Below the pieces are notes generated by a model. That model saw only the letters and a list, made by a program, of their open reading frames with translations. It did not search any database and was not told where the DNA came from. DNA of 64,000 nt. It comes from TK10-74A sp965263065. GTDB taxonomy: Bacteria; Chloroflexota; Dehalococcoidia; Bin125. This document shows positions 25,764-33,243 of this stretch, one piece after another. Each line of letters starts with the position of its first letter. Position 1 is the first letter of the stretch. The DNA lies in assembly GCA_965263065.1 (NCBI GenBank), contig CBDHGH010000003.1:2418001-2482000 (forward strand). The letters are read 5' to 3'. A program made the translations under genes and the position numbers.

Positions 25764-26115
25764 TGGTGGAGACGGGGGAGAATTGAACTCCCCGTCCAGT
25801 CGATCCGCGCCCAGCCCCACTACGTGCGTAGTCGTTCGATAGGTCTCGCCCGCGCCCCTGTCGAACGACAGGCCGGAGCGCGCGCCAGCGGGAATTGTCT
25901 TAGCGGGCCGGTCCCAGCATCCCGGTCCGAGCGCTCGGACGAGTCGGCGCCGATCCCCACCCGTCCGAGGGAGGCAGGGGACCGACGTCACCGCTTAAGC
26001 GGCGAGGGCGAATTCCTTTTCGCCAGTTGCAAAGGTTGCCGCAGTTTAACGAGGGCACGGCACCTCGGCACGCGTGACCGAACGACGAAAACCGCTGTCG
26101 AGCCCTTTCGTCCCC
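25764..26115 (-). ncRNA. ssrA: Transfer-messenger RNA (tmRNA)
   Basis: 352 nt, one-piece tmRNA. The 5' end 'ggggacg' (26115-26109) pairs with 'cgtctcc' near the 3' end, giving a 7-bp acceptor stem, and the 3' ACCA is encoded (25764-25767). The T arm 'ggggagttcaattctcccc' contains the TTCAA loop. The 5' part 'gggctcgaca' is the conserved D-like segment. A tag frame is present in the middle (separate entry). It releases ribosomes stalled on broken mRNAs and tags the peptides for proteolysis, with SmpB. The smpB gene starts upstream in the same direction, ending 43 bp before it. Confidence 0.96.
25995..26042 (-). other. tmRNA proteolysis-tag reading frame
   Basis: Resume codon gcg (26042-26040), preceded by 'ttaaact', and stop taa (25997-25995). 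The encoded tag is AATFATGEKEFALAA; the ALAA end is the usual signal for ClpXP-type proteases. The exact resume codon is inferred from position and could differ by a codon. Confidence 0.85.
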
Positions 26116-26125
26116 GGGTGCCATC

Positions 26126-26131
26126 AGTCTA
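26126..26131 (-). promoter_or_regulatory. Possible -10 element of ssrA
   Basis: TAGACT on the minus strand (four of six bases match TATAAT), 10 bases before the tmRNA 5' end, in the short gap after smpB. No convincing -35 is seen. Confidence 0.35.
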
Positions 26132-26157
26132 CCGCACCGGCGCGCGCCGTTCCGTCG

Positions 26158-26664
26158 TCAGCGACGCACGGCGGCCCGCATCTGCCGGTCCGCGTCGCGG
26201 GTGGCGAGTGCGTCGCGCTTGTCATAGTGCCGCCGCCCCCGCCCCACGCCGATCTCCAGCTTGGCCAGCCCCCGCGCGATGTAGAGGTGGATTGGCACGA
26301 TCGTCAGCGACTTCTGGTCGAACGCCTCCGCCAGCCGCTCGATCTCGCGCCGGTGCAGCAGCAGCTTGCGATCGCGCTTGGGATCATGGTTGTACTGATT
26401 GGCGGCCTCGTACGGCGCGATGTGCGCCCCCACCAGCCACATCTCGCCGTCGCGCGGGCGCACGTAGGCCTCCTGAATGCTGGCCTTGCCCTCGCGCAGC
26501 GACTTGATCTCGGTGCCGCTGAGCACGAGTCCCGCCTCGGCCCGCTCCTGGATGTCGTAGTCGTGCGTGGCGCGGCGGTTGCGCGCCACGCTGCGGCGCA
26601 CGGACGGCGTCGCGGCGCCGTTCGCCGCGTTCGTCTTCGCCCGTTTGCCGCGCTTCCTGGCCAT
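26158..26664 (-). CDS. smpB: SsrA-binding protein SmpB
   Basis: 168 residues from the ATG at 26664 with 'aaggag' upstream. Signature segments: 'NRRATHDYDIQERAEAGLVL' (about 28-47), 'GTEIKSLREGKASIQEAYV', 'HIAPYEAANQYNHDPKRDRK' and the basic C-terminal tail 'GVGRGRRHYDKRDA'. The N terminus has an extra 25 basic residues compared with the usual 150-160. SmpB binds tmRNA and places it in the stalled ribosome. Located immediately upstream of ssrA, as in many bacteria, and 23 bp after dinB. Confidence 0.97.
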   Translation of the reverse strand: MARKRGKRAKTNAANGAATPSVRRSVARNRRATHDYDIQERAEAGLVLSGTEIKSLREGKASIQEAYVRPRDGEMWLVGAHIAPYEAANQYNHDPKRDRKLLLHRREIERLAEAFDQKSLTIVPIHLYIARGLAKLEIGVGRGRRHYDKRDALATRDADRQMRAAVRR

Positions 26665-26687
26665 GCCTGGGCTCCTTGATGGCCAGC

Positions 26688-27947
26688 TTATACCGGCGCC
26701 CGCGCCGGGCCGCCCGCGCCCGGCGGGGCCGCTGGGCCGCCGTCCGTCCCGCCACGCGCGCCCCAATCGACGCTGCCGTCGCCGTAGCGATCCTGCAACG
26801 CCGACACGGCCTCGCGCAGCGCCGGCGCGCGCGCGGGCGCCGGCAGGGGGTCGAACAGCGAGAGCTGCGCCGCCGCCTCCGACTCCACGAGGTTCGACAC
26901 CCCCGTGCCGATCAGCCGGAAGCGGCGCCCATCGACCGCCTCGGCGGCGAGGATCCCCAGCGCCGCGCTCTCGATGAGGCCCGCGTCGTCCGTCGCGACG
27001 GACAGCGTGCGCCGCCGTGTGAAGGTCGTGAAGTCGGCCAGACGCAGCTTCAACTGCACCGTGCGCGACCGCAGGCGCGCCTTGCGCAGCCGCCGCGCGA
27101 CGCGCGCCGCCTGCTCCCGCACGACGTCCGCCAGCGCCGCCGGGTCGGCGATGTCCTCCGCGAACGTCTGCTCGGCGGAGATCGACTTCGCCTCGCGGTT
27201 GGTGTTGACCGGGCGGTCGTCCTCGCCGCGCGCGAGGCGATAGAACCACTCGCCGCGCACGCCGAAGCGCTCGATCAGCCAGGGCAGGGGCCGCTCTGCG
27301 AGCTCCCCGATCGTCTTCACGCCCGCCTTCGCAAGCCGATCGGCGGTGGCCGGGCCCACGCCCCAGAGGTCGCGAATCGGCAGCGGCGCGAGGAAGGCGC
27401 GCTCGGCGCCCGGCGCGACCACCGTCAGCCCATCGGGCTTGTCGCGCTCCGACGCCACCTTCGCGACCGACTTCGCCGCCGCGACGCCGCAGGACACGGT
27501 CAGCCCCGTCTCGCGCCGGACGGTCTCGCGCAGCCAGCGAGCGATCGCGGCCGCATCCGCGCCCGCCTCGACCCGGTGCGTGACATCGAGGAACGCCTCG
27601 TCGAGCGAAAGCGGCTCGACCAGCGGCGTGGCCTGGCGGAAGATCGCCATCACCTGCTCGCTGACCTGCCGGTAGCGCGGGAAGCGCGGCGCCACGATGG
27701 CCGCCTGCGGGCAGAGCCGCACCGCCGTGCGCATCGGCATCGCCGAGCGGCAGCCGAACGCGCGGGCTTCGTAGGAGGCCGCCGCGACCACCCCGCGCGC
27801 CTTCGGCGATCCGCCCACCAACACCGGCGCGCCGCGCAGGGCCGGGTCGTCATGCTGCTCGACGGAGGCGTAGAACGCATCCATGTCGGCGTGGATGATG
27901 TGCCGGACGGACGCCCCGGTCGCGGAGGGGTCACCCAAGGCGGACAT
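26688..27947 (-). CDS. dinB: DNA polymerase IV (Y family)
   Basis: 419 residues. Metal-binding D21 and D23 ('IIHADMDAFYASVEQ') and D116-E117 ('SLDEAFLDV') form the catalytic site. 'YEARAFGCRSAMPMRTA' and 'GVAAAKSVAKVASERDKP' are typical DinB stretches. 'QLSLFD' near residue 375 matches a beta-clamp-binding motif, followed by a flexible Gly/Pro-rich tail. It copies damaged templates. It lies immediately upstream of smpB in the same direction. Confidence 0.96.
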   Translation of the reverse strand: MSALGDPSATGASVRHIIHADMDAFYASVEQHDDPALRGAPVLVGGSPKARGVVAAASYEARAFGCRSAMPMRTAVRLCPQAAIVAPRFPRYRQVSEQVMAIFRQATPLVEPLSLDEAFLDVTHRVEAGADAAAIARWLRETVRRETGLTVSCGVAAAKSVAKVASERDKPDGLTVVAPGAERAFLAPLPIRDLWGVGPATADRLAKAGVKTIGELAERPLPWLIERFGVRGEWFYRLARGEDDRPVNTNREAKSISAEQTFAEDIADPAALADVVREQAARVARRLRKARLRSRTVQLKLRLADFTTFTRRRTLSVATDDAGLIESAALGILAAEAVDGRRFRLIGTGVSNLVESEAAAQLSLFDPLPAPARAPALREAVSALQDRYGDGSVDWGARGGTDGGPAAPPGAGGPARAPV

Positions 27948-28013
27948 GCCCCTACGCTAGCAGAGGCAAGAACATTCGTTCCCTGGCGGAGCGACGCACC
28001 CGAGAGGCCATCG

Positions 28014-28604
28014 ATGCCGCGACTGCTCGACCGCTGGCGCCGCGGCCGCGACAGCCGTCGCAGCATCGCAGCGCTCGAGCGGGCGCTGGCCTCCGCCGAG
28101 TCCGGCCCGCCGCACGAGCCCCCGCCCGCCCAGGCCGATCTCCTGGCCCGCCTGGGCGCCGTCCGCGCCGACGCGCCGCCCGATAACCCCCACCTCGACC
28201 TGCTGGAGGCGCGGGCGCTGTTCCTCGCGGGCCGGGCCGCGGAGGCGCGGGCGCCGGCCCGCCGCGCCGCGACCGCCCGCCCCTACGAAGTCGACGGCCG
28301 CGTCACGCACGGGCTGATCTGCCTGGCGCTCGACCGCCTCGACGAGGCCGCGCACGAATTCGCCAGCGTGCTGGAGGAGTTCGGCGGCGACCCCGACGCC
28401 GAGACCGGGCGTCGCGCAGTGGCGCTGGCGCGCGGGCAGGCTCCGCTCGACGAGCACGCCCTGCCGGACGACCTCGACGCCGCGGCCCGGCTGCTACTGA
28501 CCTGCTGGCGCCGCGCCGGCGCGACGCAGGGGCGTCTGCTCGCGCTGCGCTCGGGCGGCGCCGACCCCCGCGTCGTGGCGGCGCTGGAAACAGCGGAGGG
28601 CTGA
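28014..28604 (+). CDS. TPR-like helical protein of unknown function
   Basis: 196 residues from the ATG at 28014. Ala-rich helices with a spacing like tetratricopeptide repeats ('HLDLLEARALFLAGRAAEA', 'HGLICLALDRLDEAAHEFA') are visible between residues 60 and 130. No signal peptide. Divergent from dinB with 66 bp between. The next small gene starts two bases after its stop, so they form a pair. The function is unknown. Confidence 0.65.
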   Translation: MPRLLDRWRRGRDSRRSIAALERALASAESGPPHEPPPAQADLLARLGAVRADAPPDNPHLDLLEARALFLAGRAAEARAPARRAATARPYEVDGRVTHGLICLALDRLDEAAHEFASVLEEFGGDPDAETGRRAVALARGQAPLDEHALPDDLDAAARLLLTCWRRAGATQGRLLALRSGGADPRVVAALETAEG

Positions 28605-28605
28605 G

Positions 28606-28905
28606 ATGCGCTTTCTCCGCCGCCTGCGCGCCGCCCTGCGTCCCTACCCCATCCCGCAGCGTGACCCGCACGCCGATCTGGCCGTCGTCCGGGCCGCCCT
28701 CGAGGCCGAAGCGCGCCGTCTGGGCCGACGGTCGCGACTCTCGCTCTCCCTGCTGATGGAGTTCTCGGAGGCCGACGTCGTCGGGATCGACCTGCACGCG
28801 GCGCTCGGCCATCTGCAGGCGCGGGGCGAGATCATCGACGTGCAGGAGGACTCGTTCGGAAATCTGCGCTTCGGTTTGCCCCCGCCGCCCCTCGATCGCG
28901 GATAG
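28606..28905 (+). CDS. Small protein of unknown function (99 aa)
   Basis: The start ATG is at +2 after the previous stop, with 'gcggaggg' upstream inside that gene. The sequence has basic N-terminal residues, a helix ('ADLAVVRAALEAEARRLGRR') and a strand-helix-strand end ('GIDLHAALGHLQARGEII'). The last part could be a winged-helix-like fold ('LQARGEIIDVQEDSFGNLRF'), but no family is recognised. It converges on the hydrolase gene. Confidence 0.55.
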   Translation: MRFLRRLRAALRPYPIPQRDPHADLAVVRAALEAEARRLGRRSRLSLSLLMEFSEADVVGIDLHAALGHLQARGEIIDVQEDSFGNLRFGLPPPPLDRG

Positions 28906-28923
28906 TGCGAAGTTGCGACGATC

Positions 28924-29781
28924 TCAGCCAGCGGCGGCGTCGAAGGCGCGGATCTCCGCGGCGACGATCGCCGGGACCTCCATCGGTGCGAGGTGCCCCG
29001 CCCCGGGGATGGTGAGCCGGCCCGCGTCGCCGAGCAGCTGGGCCGCGCCCGAGAGCATGGCGTCGAACCAGGGGGCGGTGCGCTCCCCCTGCGCGAGCCG
29101 GACCGGGCAGCGGACGTCGCGCAGGTAGGGCGCCGCGTCGAAGTCGGCGGCCGAGTCGAACACCCGCGCCTCAATCGACGGCGGGCAGCGCAGCGCGACG
29201 CTGCCGTCCTCCCGCTCCTCGAAGCCGTACTGGACATAATCCGCGAACACCTGGGAATCCCAACTCGCGAACGGCGCCCGCGCCCGCCAGCGCTCCTCGA
29301 CAGCCGCGCGACTCGGGAAGCCGGGGCGGCGCTTGCGTGCGGCGTCGCCCAAGCCGTCGCCCCCCATCCGGGTGGGATCCGACGCGCGCCAGGTCCGCGT
29401 CGGCACGATCGGCTCCACGGCGAAGGCCCGGCGGACGAGCTCCGGCCGCCACGCCGCGACGATCAGCGCCAGCGCGCCGCCCATCGAGTGGCCGGCCGCG
29501 TAGACGTCGCGCCAGCCCAGCGCATCGAGCACGCCCGCGATGTCGCCCGCCATCTCGGGGAAGTCGTAGCTGCCGTCGGGCCGGCCCGATCGCCCATGCC
29601 CGCGCACATCCACCGCCGCGACGTCGTAGTCCGCGCACAGGCCCGCGGCCACCTGACGCCAGAGGTCGGCGAGGAATCCGGTGGCGTGCACCAGCAGCAG
29701 CGGCGGCGCAGCGGGCCGCGGCCAGCGCAGCACGTGCATCGAGACGCCGTCGACGTCGACGCGTTGGGAGGTGGGCTCCAT
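28924..29781 (-). CDS. Alpha/beta hydrolase
   Basis: 285 residues. 'LLLVHATGF' forms the oxyanion-hole turn, 'AAGHSMGGALAL' contains the nucleophile Ser (about residue 97), and 'IPGAGHLAPMEVP' near the C terminus the catalytic His. 'VDVRGHGRSGRPDG' is the usual strand-4 region. No signal peptide. Broad family (esterases, C-C hydrolases, haloalkane dehalogenase relatives), so the substrate is open. Divergent from the aldolase gene at 29919, with 137 bp between. Confidence 0.9.
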   Translation of the reverse strand: MEPTSQRVDVDGVSMHVLRWPRPAAPPLLLVHATGFLADLWRQVAAGLCADYDVAAVDVRGHGRSGRPDGSYDFPEMAGDIAGVLDALGWRDVYAAGHSMGGALALIVAAWRPELVRRAFAVEPIVPTRTWRASDPTRMGGDGLGDAARKRRPGFPSRAAVEERWRARAPFASWDSQVFADYVQYGFEEREDGSVALRCPPSIEARVFDSAADFDAAPYLRDVRCPVRLAQGERTAPWFDAMLSGAAQLLGDAGRLTIPGAGHLAPMEVPAIVAAEIRAFDAAAG

Positions 29782-29918
29782 CCGCCGACGCTATGCCCCC
29801 GCCGGCGCGCGGACAATCGCCCCGCGCCCGGCAGGCGCCGGCGACAGGGCGGGCCCTCGCTCGTCTCCGCCAACGCGCGTAGCTTGGACCCCTCGCCGAA
29901 GCAACACGGAGACGCCCG

Positions 29919-30695
29919 ATGTACCCCAACCCGCTCAAGCAGAAGATCCGCGACGGCAAGCTCGTCCTGGGCACCATGCTTCCCACGCACGACATCCGCA
30001 TCGCCGCCGCGCTCGCCTACGGCTGCCACGCCGACTTCATCTGGCTCGACCAGGAACACTCGCCGTTCGGGCCGGCCGACATGGAGATGATCCCCATCCT
30101 GCTGCGGCAGCAGGGCGTCGCCCCGCTCGTCCGGGTGGCCTGGAACGACCCGGCGCTGATCAAGAAGGCCTACGACGGCGGCGCCGTCTCGGTGATGGTG
30201 CCCCAGGTCGCGAGCGTCGCCGAGGCCAAGCAGGCCATCCAGTACGGCAACTATCCGCCGATCGGCAATCGCGGCATCTCACCCAGCTGGCCCGCGCTGG
30301 CGGGCGAGGACTTCGTCGAGGTCGTGAAGACCGCGAACGACGAAGCCGTGCTGATCCTGCAGATGGAGTCCGTCGAGGCCTACAAGCAGATCGACGACAT
30401 CCTGGCGCTCGACGGCTTCGACGTGCTCTTCGTCGGACCCATGGACTTATCCGCCTCGCTGGGCGTCACGGCCGAGATGCAGAATCCCCGGCTGCAGGAG
30501 ATCATGCGCGACCTCCCCAAGCGGGCCGAAGGCTCGGGCAAGATCATCGCCACGACGCTCGGCGACCCCGAGGAGATCCGCCAGAAGATCGACTGGGGCT
30601 ACAAGATGCTCAACCTGGGCAGCCCGCTCGGCTTCGGCATCCAGTACGTCAACGACCGCTTCGCGGAGTACCGGGCGCAAGCCGGGGAGTCGTGA
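29919..30695 (+). CDS. HpcH/HpaI family class II aldolase
   Basis: 258 residues. Family residues are all in place: E46-H47 in 'IWLDQEHSPFG', R72 in 'PLVRVAWND', the metal-binding Glu in 'LQMESVEA' and Asp in 'GPMDLSASLG'. Such enzymes cleave 2-keto-3-deoxy sugar acids or 4-hydroxy-2-oxo acids to pyruvate plus an aldehyde. It could work after the enolase-superfamily dehydratase at 8158, though the two are far apart. Monocistronic by position. Confidence 0.92.
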   Translation: MYPNPLKQKIRDGKLVLGTMLPTHDIRIAAALAYGCHADFIWLDQEHSPFGPADMEMIPILLRQQGVAPLVRVAWNDPALIKKAYDGGAVSVMVPQVASVAEAKQAIQYGNYPPIGNRGISPSWPALAGEDFVEVVKTANDEAVLILQMESVEAYKQIDDILALDGFDVLFVGPMDLSASLGVTAEMQNPRLQEIMRDLPKRAEGSGKIIATTLGDPEEIRQKIDWGYKMLNLGSPLGFGIQYVNDRFAEYRAQAGES

Positions 30696-30849
30696 TCGGT
30701 GGCGCGTGCGGGGGTCGATCGCGGACCCCACCGGCCCCATCGGCAGTGTGTCCCATGATCGCCCTATATCGGTTATGTAAATCTAACGCTGGAGCGGCCC
30801 CCGGCCTCCTCCGTCCCCCGGGCTCCCTCACGTCTGCTAGGCTTGCCGC

Positions 30850-31071
30850 ATGACACAGTTCGACGCGGGAAGCCTGAAGCGGCGCCTGCGCACGGCAGGC
30901 GCGAGCGAGCCGCTGGCCGACGCCATCGGCGACGGCGTCCGGGAGGCCGTCTCGCCGCTGGCGACGCGGGAGGATCTATACGCGGCCCTCCATGCGCAGA
31001 CATGGCGGATCGTAACGTTCGTCGTCGCATTCGGCGGCATCGCGGTCGGCATCATTCTGGCGTTCAACTAG
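30850..31071 (+). CDS. Small coiled-coil membrane protein, DUF1640-like
   Basis: 73 residues. An amphipathic helical N-terminal part ('FDAGSLKRRLRTAGASEP', 'DAIGDGVREAV') is followed by 'REDLYAALHAQTWRI' and one C-terminal membrane helix ('VTFVVAFGGIAVGIILAF'). This is the layout of the CCDC90/DUF1640 group of small proteins. It is clearly related to the gene at 31167: both begin with TFDA/QFDA, then RLRxAGAxEP. Function unknown. Confidence 0.7.
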   Translation: MTQFDAGSLKRRLRTAGASEPLADAIGDGVREAVSPLATREDLYAALHAQTWRIVTFVVAFGGIAVGIILAFN

Positions 31072-31120
31072 ACTGTCCGATCACAACGTGGAGCGAGGTT
31101 GGAACCGCTCTCGGTCCGGT

Positions 31121-31131
31121 ATGATCGCACT
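31121..31131. repeat. Recurrent 11-bp intergenic motif ATGATCGCACT
   Basis: Exact copies at 31121-31131, 31531-31541 and (inverted) 22987-22997; near copies at 30755-30765 (ATGATCGCCCT) and, inverted, 58132-58142 (AGTGCGATCAC). All lie in gaps between genes. The copies at 30755 and 31121 precede the two related small membrane protein genes. It may be a protein-binding site; no regulator is known. Confidence 0.4.
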
Positions 31132-31166
31132 ATGTCCGTCCTGCCGGAGTCCGCTAGGATGGGGGC

Positions 31167-31442
31167 ATGGCTACCTTCGACGCCGTCCGGGCCACCGATC
31201 GTCTGCGCGCGGCTGGAGCGGCAGAGCCCATGGCGCAGGCCATCGCGGAGACGATCCGCGAGGCGGTCGCGCCCCTGCCGATGCCGGACGAGATCGTGAC
31301 CCGCAGCGTGCTGGAGGCGGTGCTGGAAGCGCGGTTGCAGGCGGGCCTGCACGCGCAGACGCGCTGGATCGCGATGTTCGGCCTCGCCCTCGCGGCCATA
31401 ATCATTGCGGCCGTCGGTGGCCTCGTGGCGGCGCTGGTCTAG
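31167..31442 (+). CDS. Small coiled-coil membrane protein, DUF1640-like (second copy)
   Basis: 91 residues. Starts 'MATFDAVRATDRLRAAGAAE', continues with a helical stretch ending 'SVLEAVLEARLQAGLHAQTR' and a C-terminal membrane helix ('IAMFGLALAAIIIAAVGGLV'). Same layout as the gene at 30850 but with an 18-residue longer helical part. The copy of the ATGATCGCACT motif lies 36 bp upstream. The proteins probably oligomerise through the helices and sit in the membrane by the C terminus. Confidence 0.72.
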   Translation: MATFDAVRATDRLRAAGAAEPMAQAIAETIREAVAPLPMPDEIVTRSVLEAVLEARLQAGLHAQTRWIAMFGLALAAIIIAAVGGLVAALV

Positions 31443-31555
31443 CCAGGCTCCTGCGCCTCGGATGCGGCGCATCACCGTCCGGCCGACGGCACCGGGACCC
31501 GCCCGGCCCGCCGATACCCCTCCTCCCCCGATGATCGCACTACCCGCCCGGCGCG

Positions 31556-32611
31556 TCAGTCCCCCCACCCGGGCGCGTTCAGCCGGACCGTGCGCAGCGG
31601 CTCGCCGACCGTGCGCCCGAAGCGGCGCACCAGCCCCGCCATCGCGTTGCCGGGCCCCGTCACGACGAAAGTCCGCACCCCCTCCCGGTAGGCCGTCGCC
31701 AGCGCCGCCGTCCAGACCACGGGGCGCGTGTACTGCATCGACAGCTCCGCCCGCAGGGCGGCCGCGTCGTCGATGCGCTGCCCGGCCCGGTTTCCGATCA
31801 GCGGCGTGAAGCGATCCGCGAGGGGAAGCGCGTCGATCAGCGGCTGGCTGCGCTCGTCGGCCCGGCGGAAGTGGTCGCTGTGAAACGCGCCCGCCAGTCG
31901 CAGCCGCACCCCGCGGCCGCCCCCCCGCGCCTCCACGTCCGACGCCGCCTGCGCCAGCTGGGCGTCGCGGCCCGCGAGCACGAACTGGTCGGAGGCGTTG
32001 CGATTGGCGACCACCAGGCCCCGCGCCGCCGCCAGCGCGTCCAGCGCCGCCTCGTCGAGCCCGGAGACCGCCAGCAAGCCGTGTGCGTCCACGTCGCAGG
32101 CGGCGTCCTGGAGCAGACCCCGCTGGTGGGCGAAGCGCACCGCCGTCTCGAAGGGCAGCGCGCCGCTGAGCACGAGGGCCGAGTTCTGCCCCGAGGAATG
32201 TCCCAGCACGAAGTCGGGCGCCGGCAGACGCTCCCCCAGCCCCCGCACGCGTGCGTAGTCCGCGACGGCCCAGGCGACCAGCAGCGGCTGCAGCAGCGAC
32301 GGGCGGGCGATCGCGTCGGCGCTCGCGGTCAGGCCGGCCTCCCACAGATCGACCCCGATCTCGGCCGACGCGCGATCGAACGTGGCGCGGGCGCTCTCGG
32401 GCAGGTCGACGACGCCGCCGGGCCGCTGGGCGCCCTGGCCGGGGCAGACGAGCGCGGTACGCGGTGGGCCGGGGGTATCGCTGCCGTGGATGTCGCTGGC
32501 GTCGATGTCGGGGCTCCACTCGCCGAGCCGGGCGATCGTGCTTGCGATGGTATGCGCCGGGGGCCCTGCGTGGAACGACCGGCGGCGTCTACGCACGGAC
32601 CGTCTATGCAT
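31556..32611 (-). CDS. Malonyl-CoA:ACP transacylase-like (FabD family)
   Basis: 351 residues from the ATG at 32611; the N-terminal 50 residues are not conserved and the true start is uncertain. 'VCPGQGAQRPG' opens the fold, S139 of 'GHSSGQNSALVL' is the nucleophile (usually GHSxGEYxAL, so the Glu is Gln here), the Arg in 'HQRGLLQDA' binds the carboxylate, and the His of 'AGAFHSDHF' is catalytic. It would move malonyl groups from CoA to a carrier protein. No fabH, acpP or fabF neighbours are present, so it might be an accessory or secondary-metabolite transacylase. Confidence 0.82.
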   Translation of the reverse strand: MHRRSVRRRRRSFHAGPPAHTIASTIARLGEWSPDIDASDIHGSDTPGPPRTALVCPGQGAQRPGGVVDLPESARATFDRASAEIGVDLWEAGLTASADAIARPSLLQPLLVAWAVADYARVRGLGERLPAPDFVLGHSSGQNSALVLSGALPFETAVRFAHQRGLLQDAACDVDAHGLLAVSGLDEAALDALAAARGLVVANRNASDQFVLAGRDAQLAQAASDVEARGGGRGVRLRLAGAFHSDHFRRADERSQPLIDALPLADRFTPLIGNRAGQRIDDAAALRAELSMQYTRPVVWTAALATAYREGVRTFVVTGPGNAMAGLVRRFGRTVGEPLRTVRLNAPGWGD

Positions 32612-32635
32612 GGGCCGGGCTAGGCTCGCAGCACA

Positions 32636-33094
32636 GTGACCCAGCATCCCCCCCGTCTCCGCGACCGGCTCCGCGCGCCCCTGCGTCGCTGCTGGCGCGC
32701 CTACCGGCGCATCCCCTGGCCCCTGCGCTGGCCGCTGACGGGCGTCGCCCTGCTCTTCGCCGCCGTGATCGTCGTGAACCTGCTGACCGGCGACCGGCCG
32801 GGCGTCGAGCGGAGCTTCCTGATCCCGCCGGGCGAGTCGCGCAGCGTCGAGTTGCTGGTCGGGGCCGGACGCAACAGCGACGTGCGCTGGGAGATCGGCG
32901 ATCGGGACGGGGATGCGAGCGAATTCCCCCTGCGCGTCACGCTGAGCGGCCCCGGCGGGGAGCTGGCCGCGGCCGAGGGATCCGGCGCGTTTCGATTCAA
33001 GGGCGGCTTCGCGACGGCGCTGTATTCGTTGGAGCTGCGCAACGACGCGGCGGAGATGCACGCGGCGGTCGTGGTGCGCTGGACGGTGCGGTGA
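32636..33094 (+). CDS. Single-span membrane protein with extracytoplasmic beta domain
   Basis: 152 residues from a GTG. Basic N terminus, one membrane helix ('LRWPLTGVALLFAAVIVVNL', about 30-50) and an outside domain of beta strands ('RSVELLVGAGRNSDVRW', 'FATALYSLELRND'), loosely like GOLD/emp24-type beta sandwiches. Divergent from fabD-like by 24 bp and followed by the S41 protease gene after 149 bp. Function unknown. Confidence 0.6.
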   Translation: MTQHPPRLRDRLRAPLRRCWRAYRRIPWPLRWPLTGVALLFAAVIVVNLLTGDRPGVERSFLIPPGESRSVELLVGAGRNSDVRWEIGDRDGDASEFPLRVTLSGPGGELAAAEGSGAFRFKGGFATALYSLELRNDAAEMHAAVVVRWTVR

Positions 33095-33243
33095 CCAGCG
33101 CAGTGACCGCAGGTGTATCGGGCCGGGGTCGGCGGCTCCATCCGCCAGCCGTCGTCTGGCGTACCCTTGGGGAGGCCGAGACCGGCTCGGCTCTGCGACC
33201 GCCGCCGATCCCGCGCGGCGGCCAGCAGCGATAGGAGCCAGCA

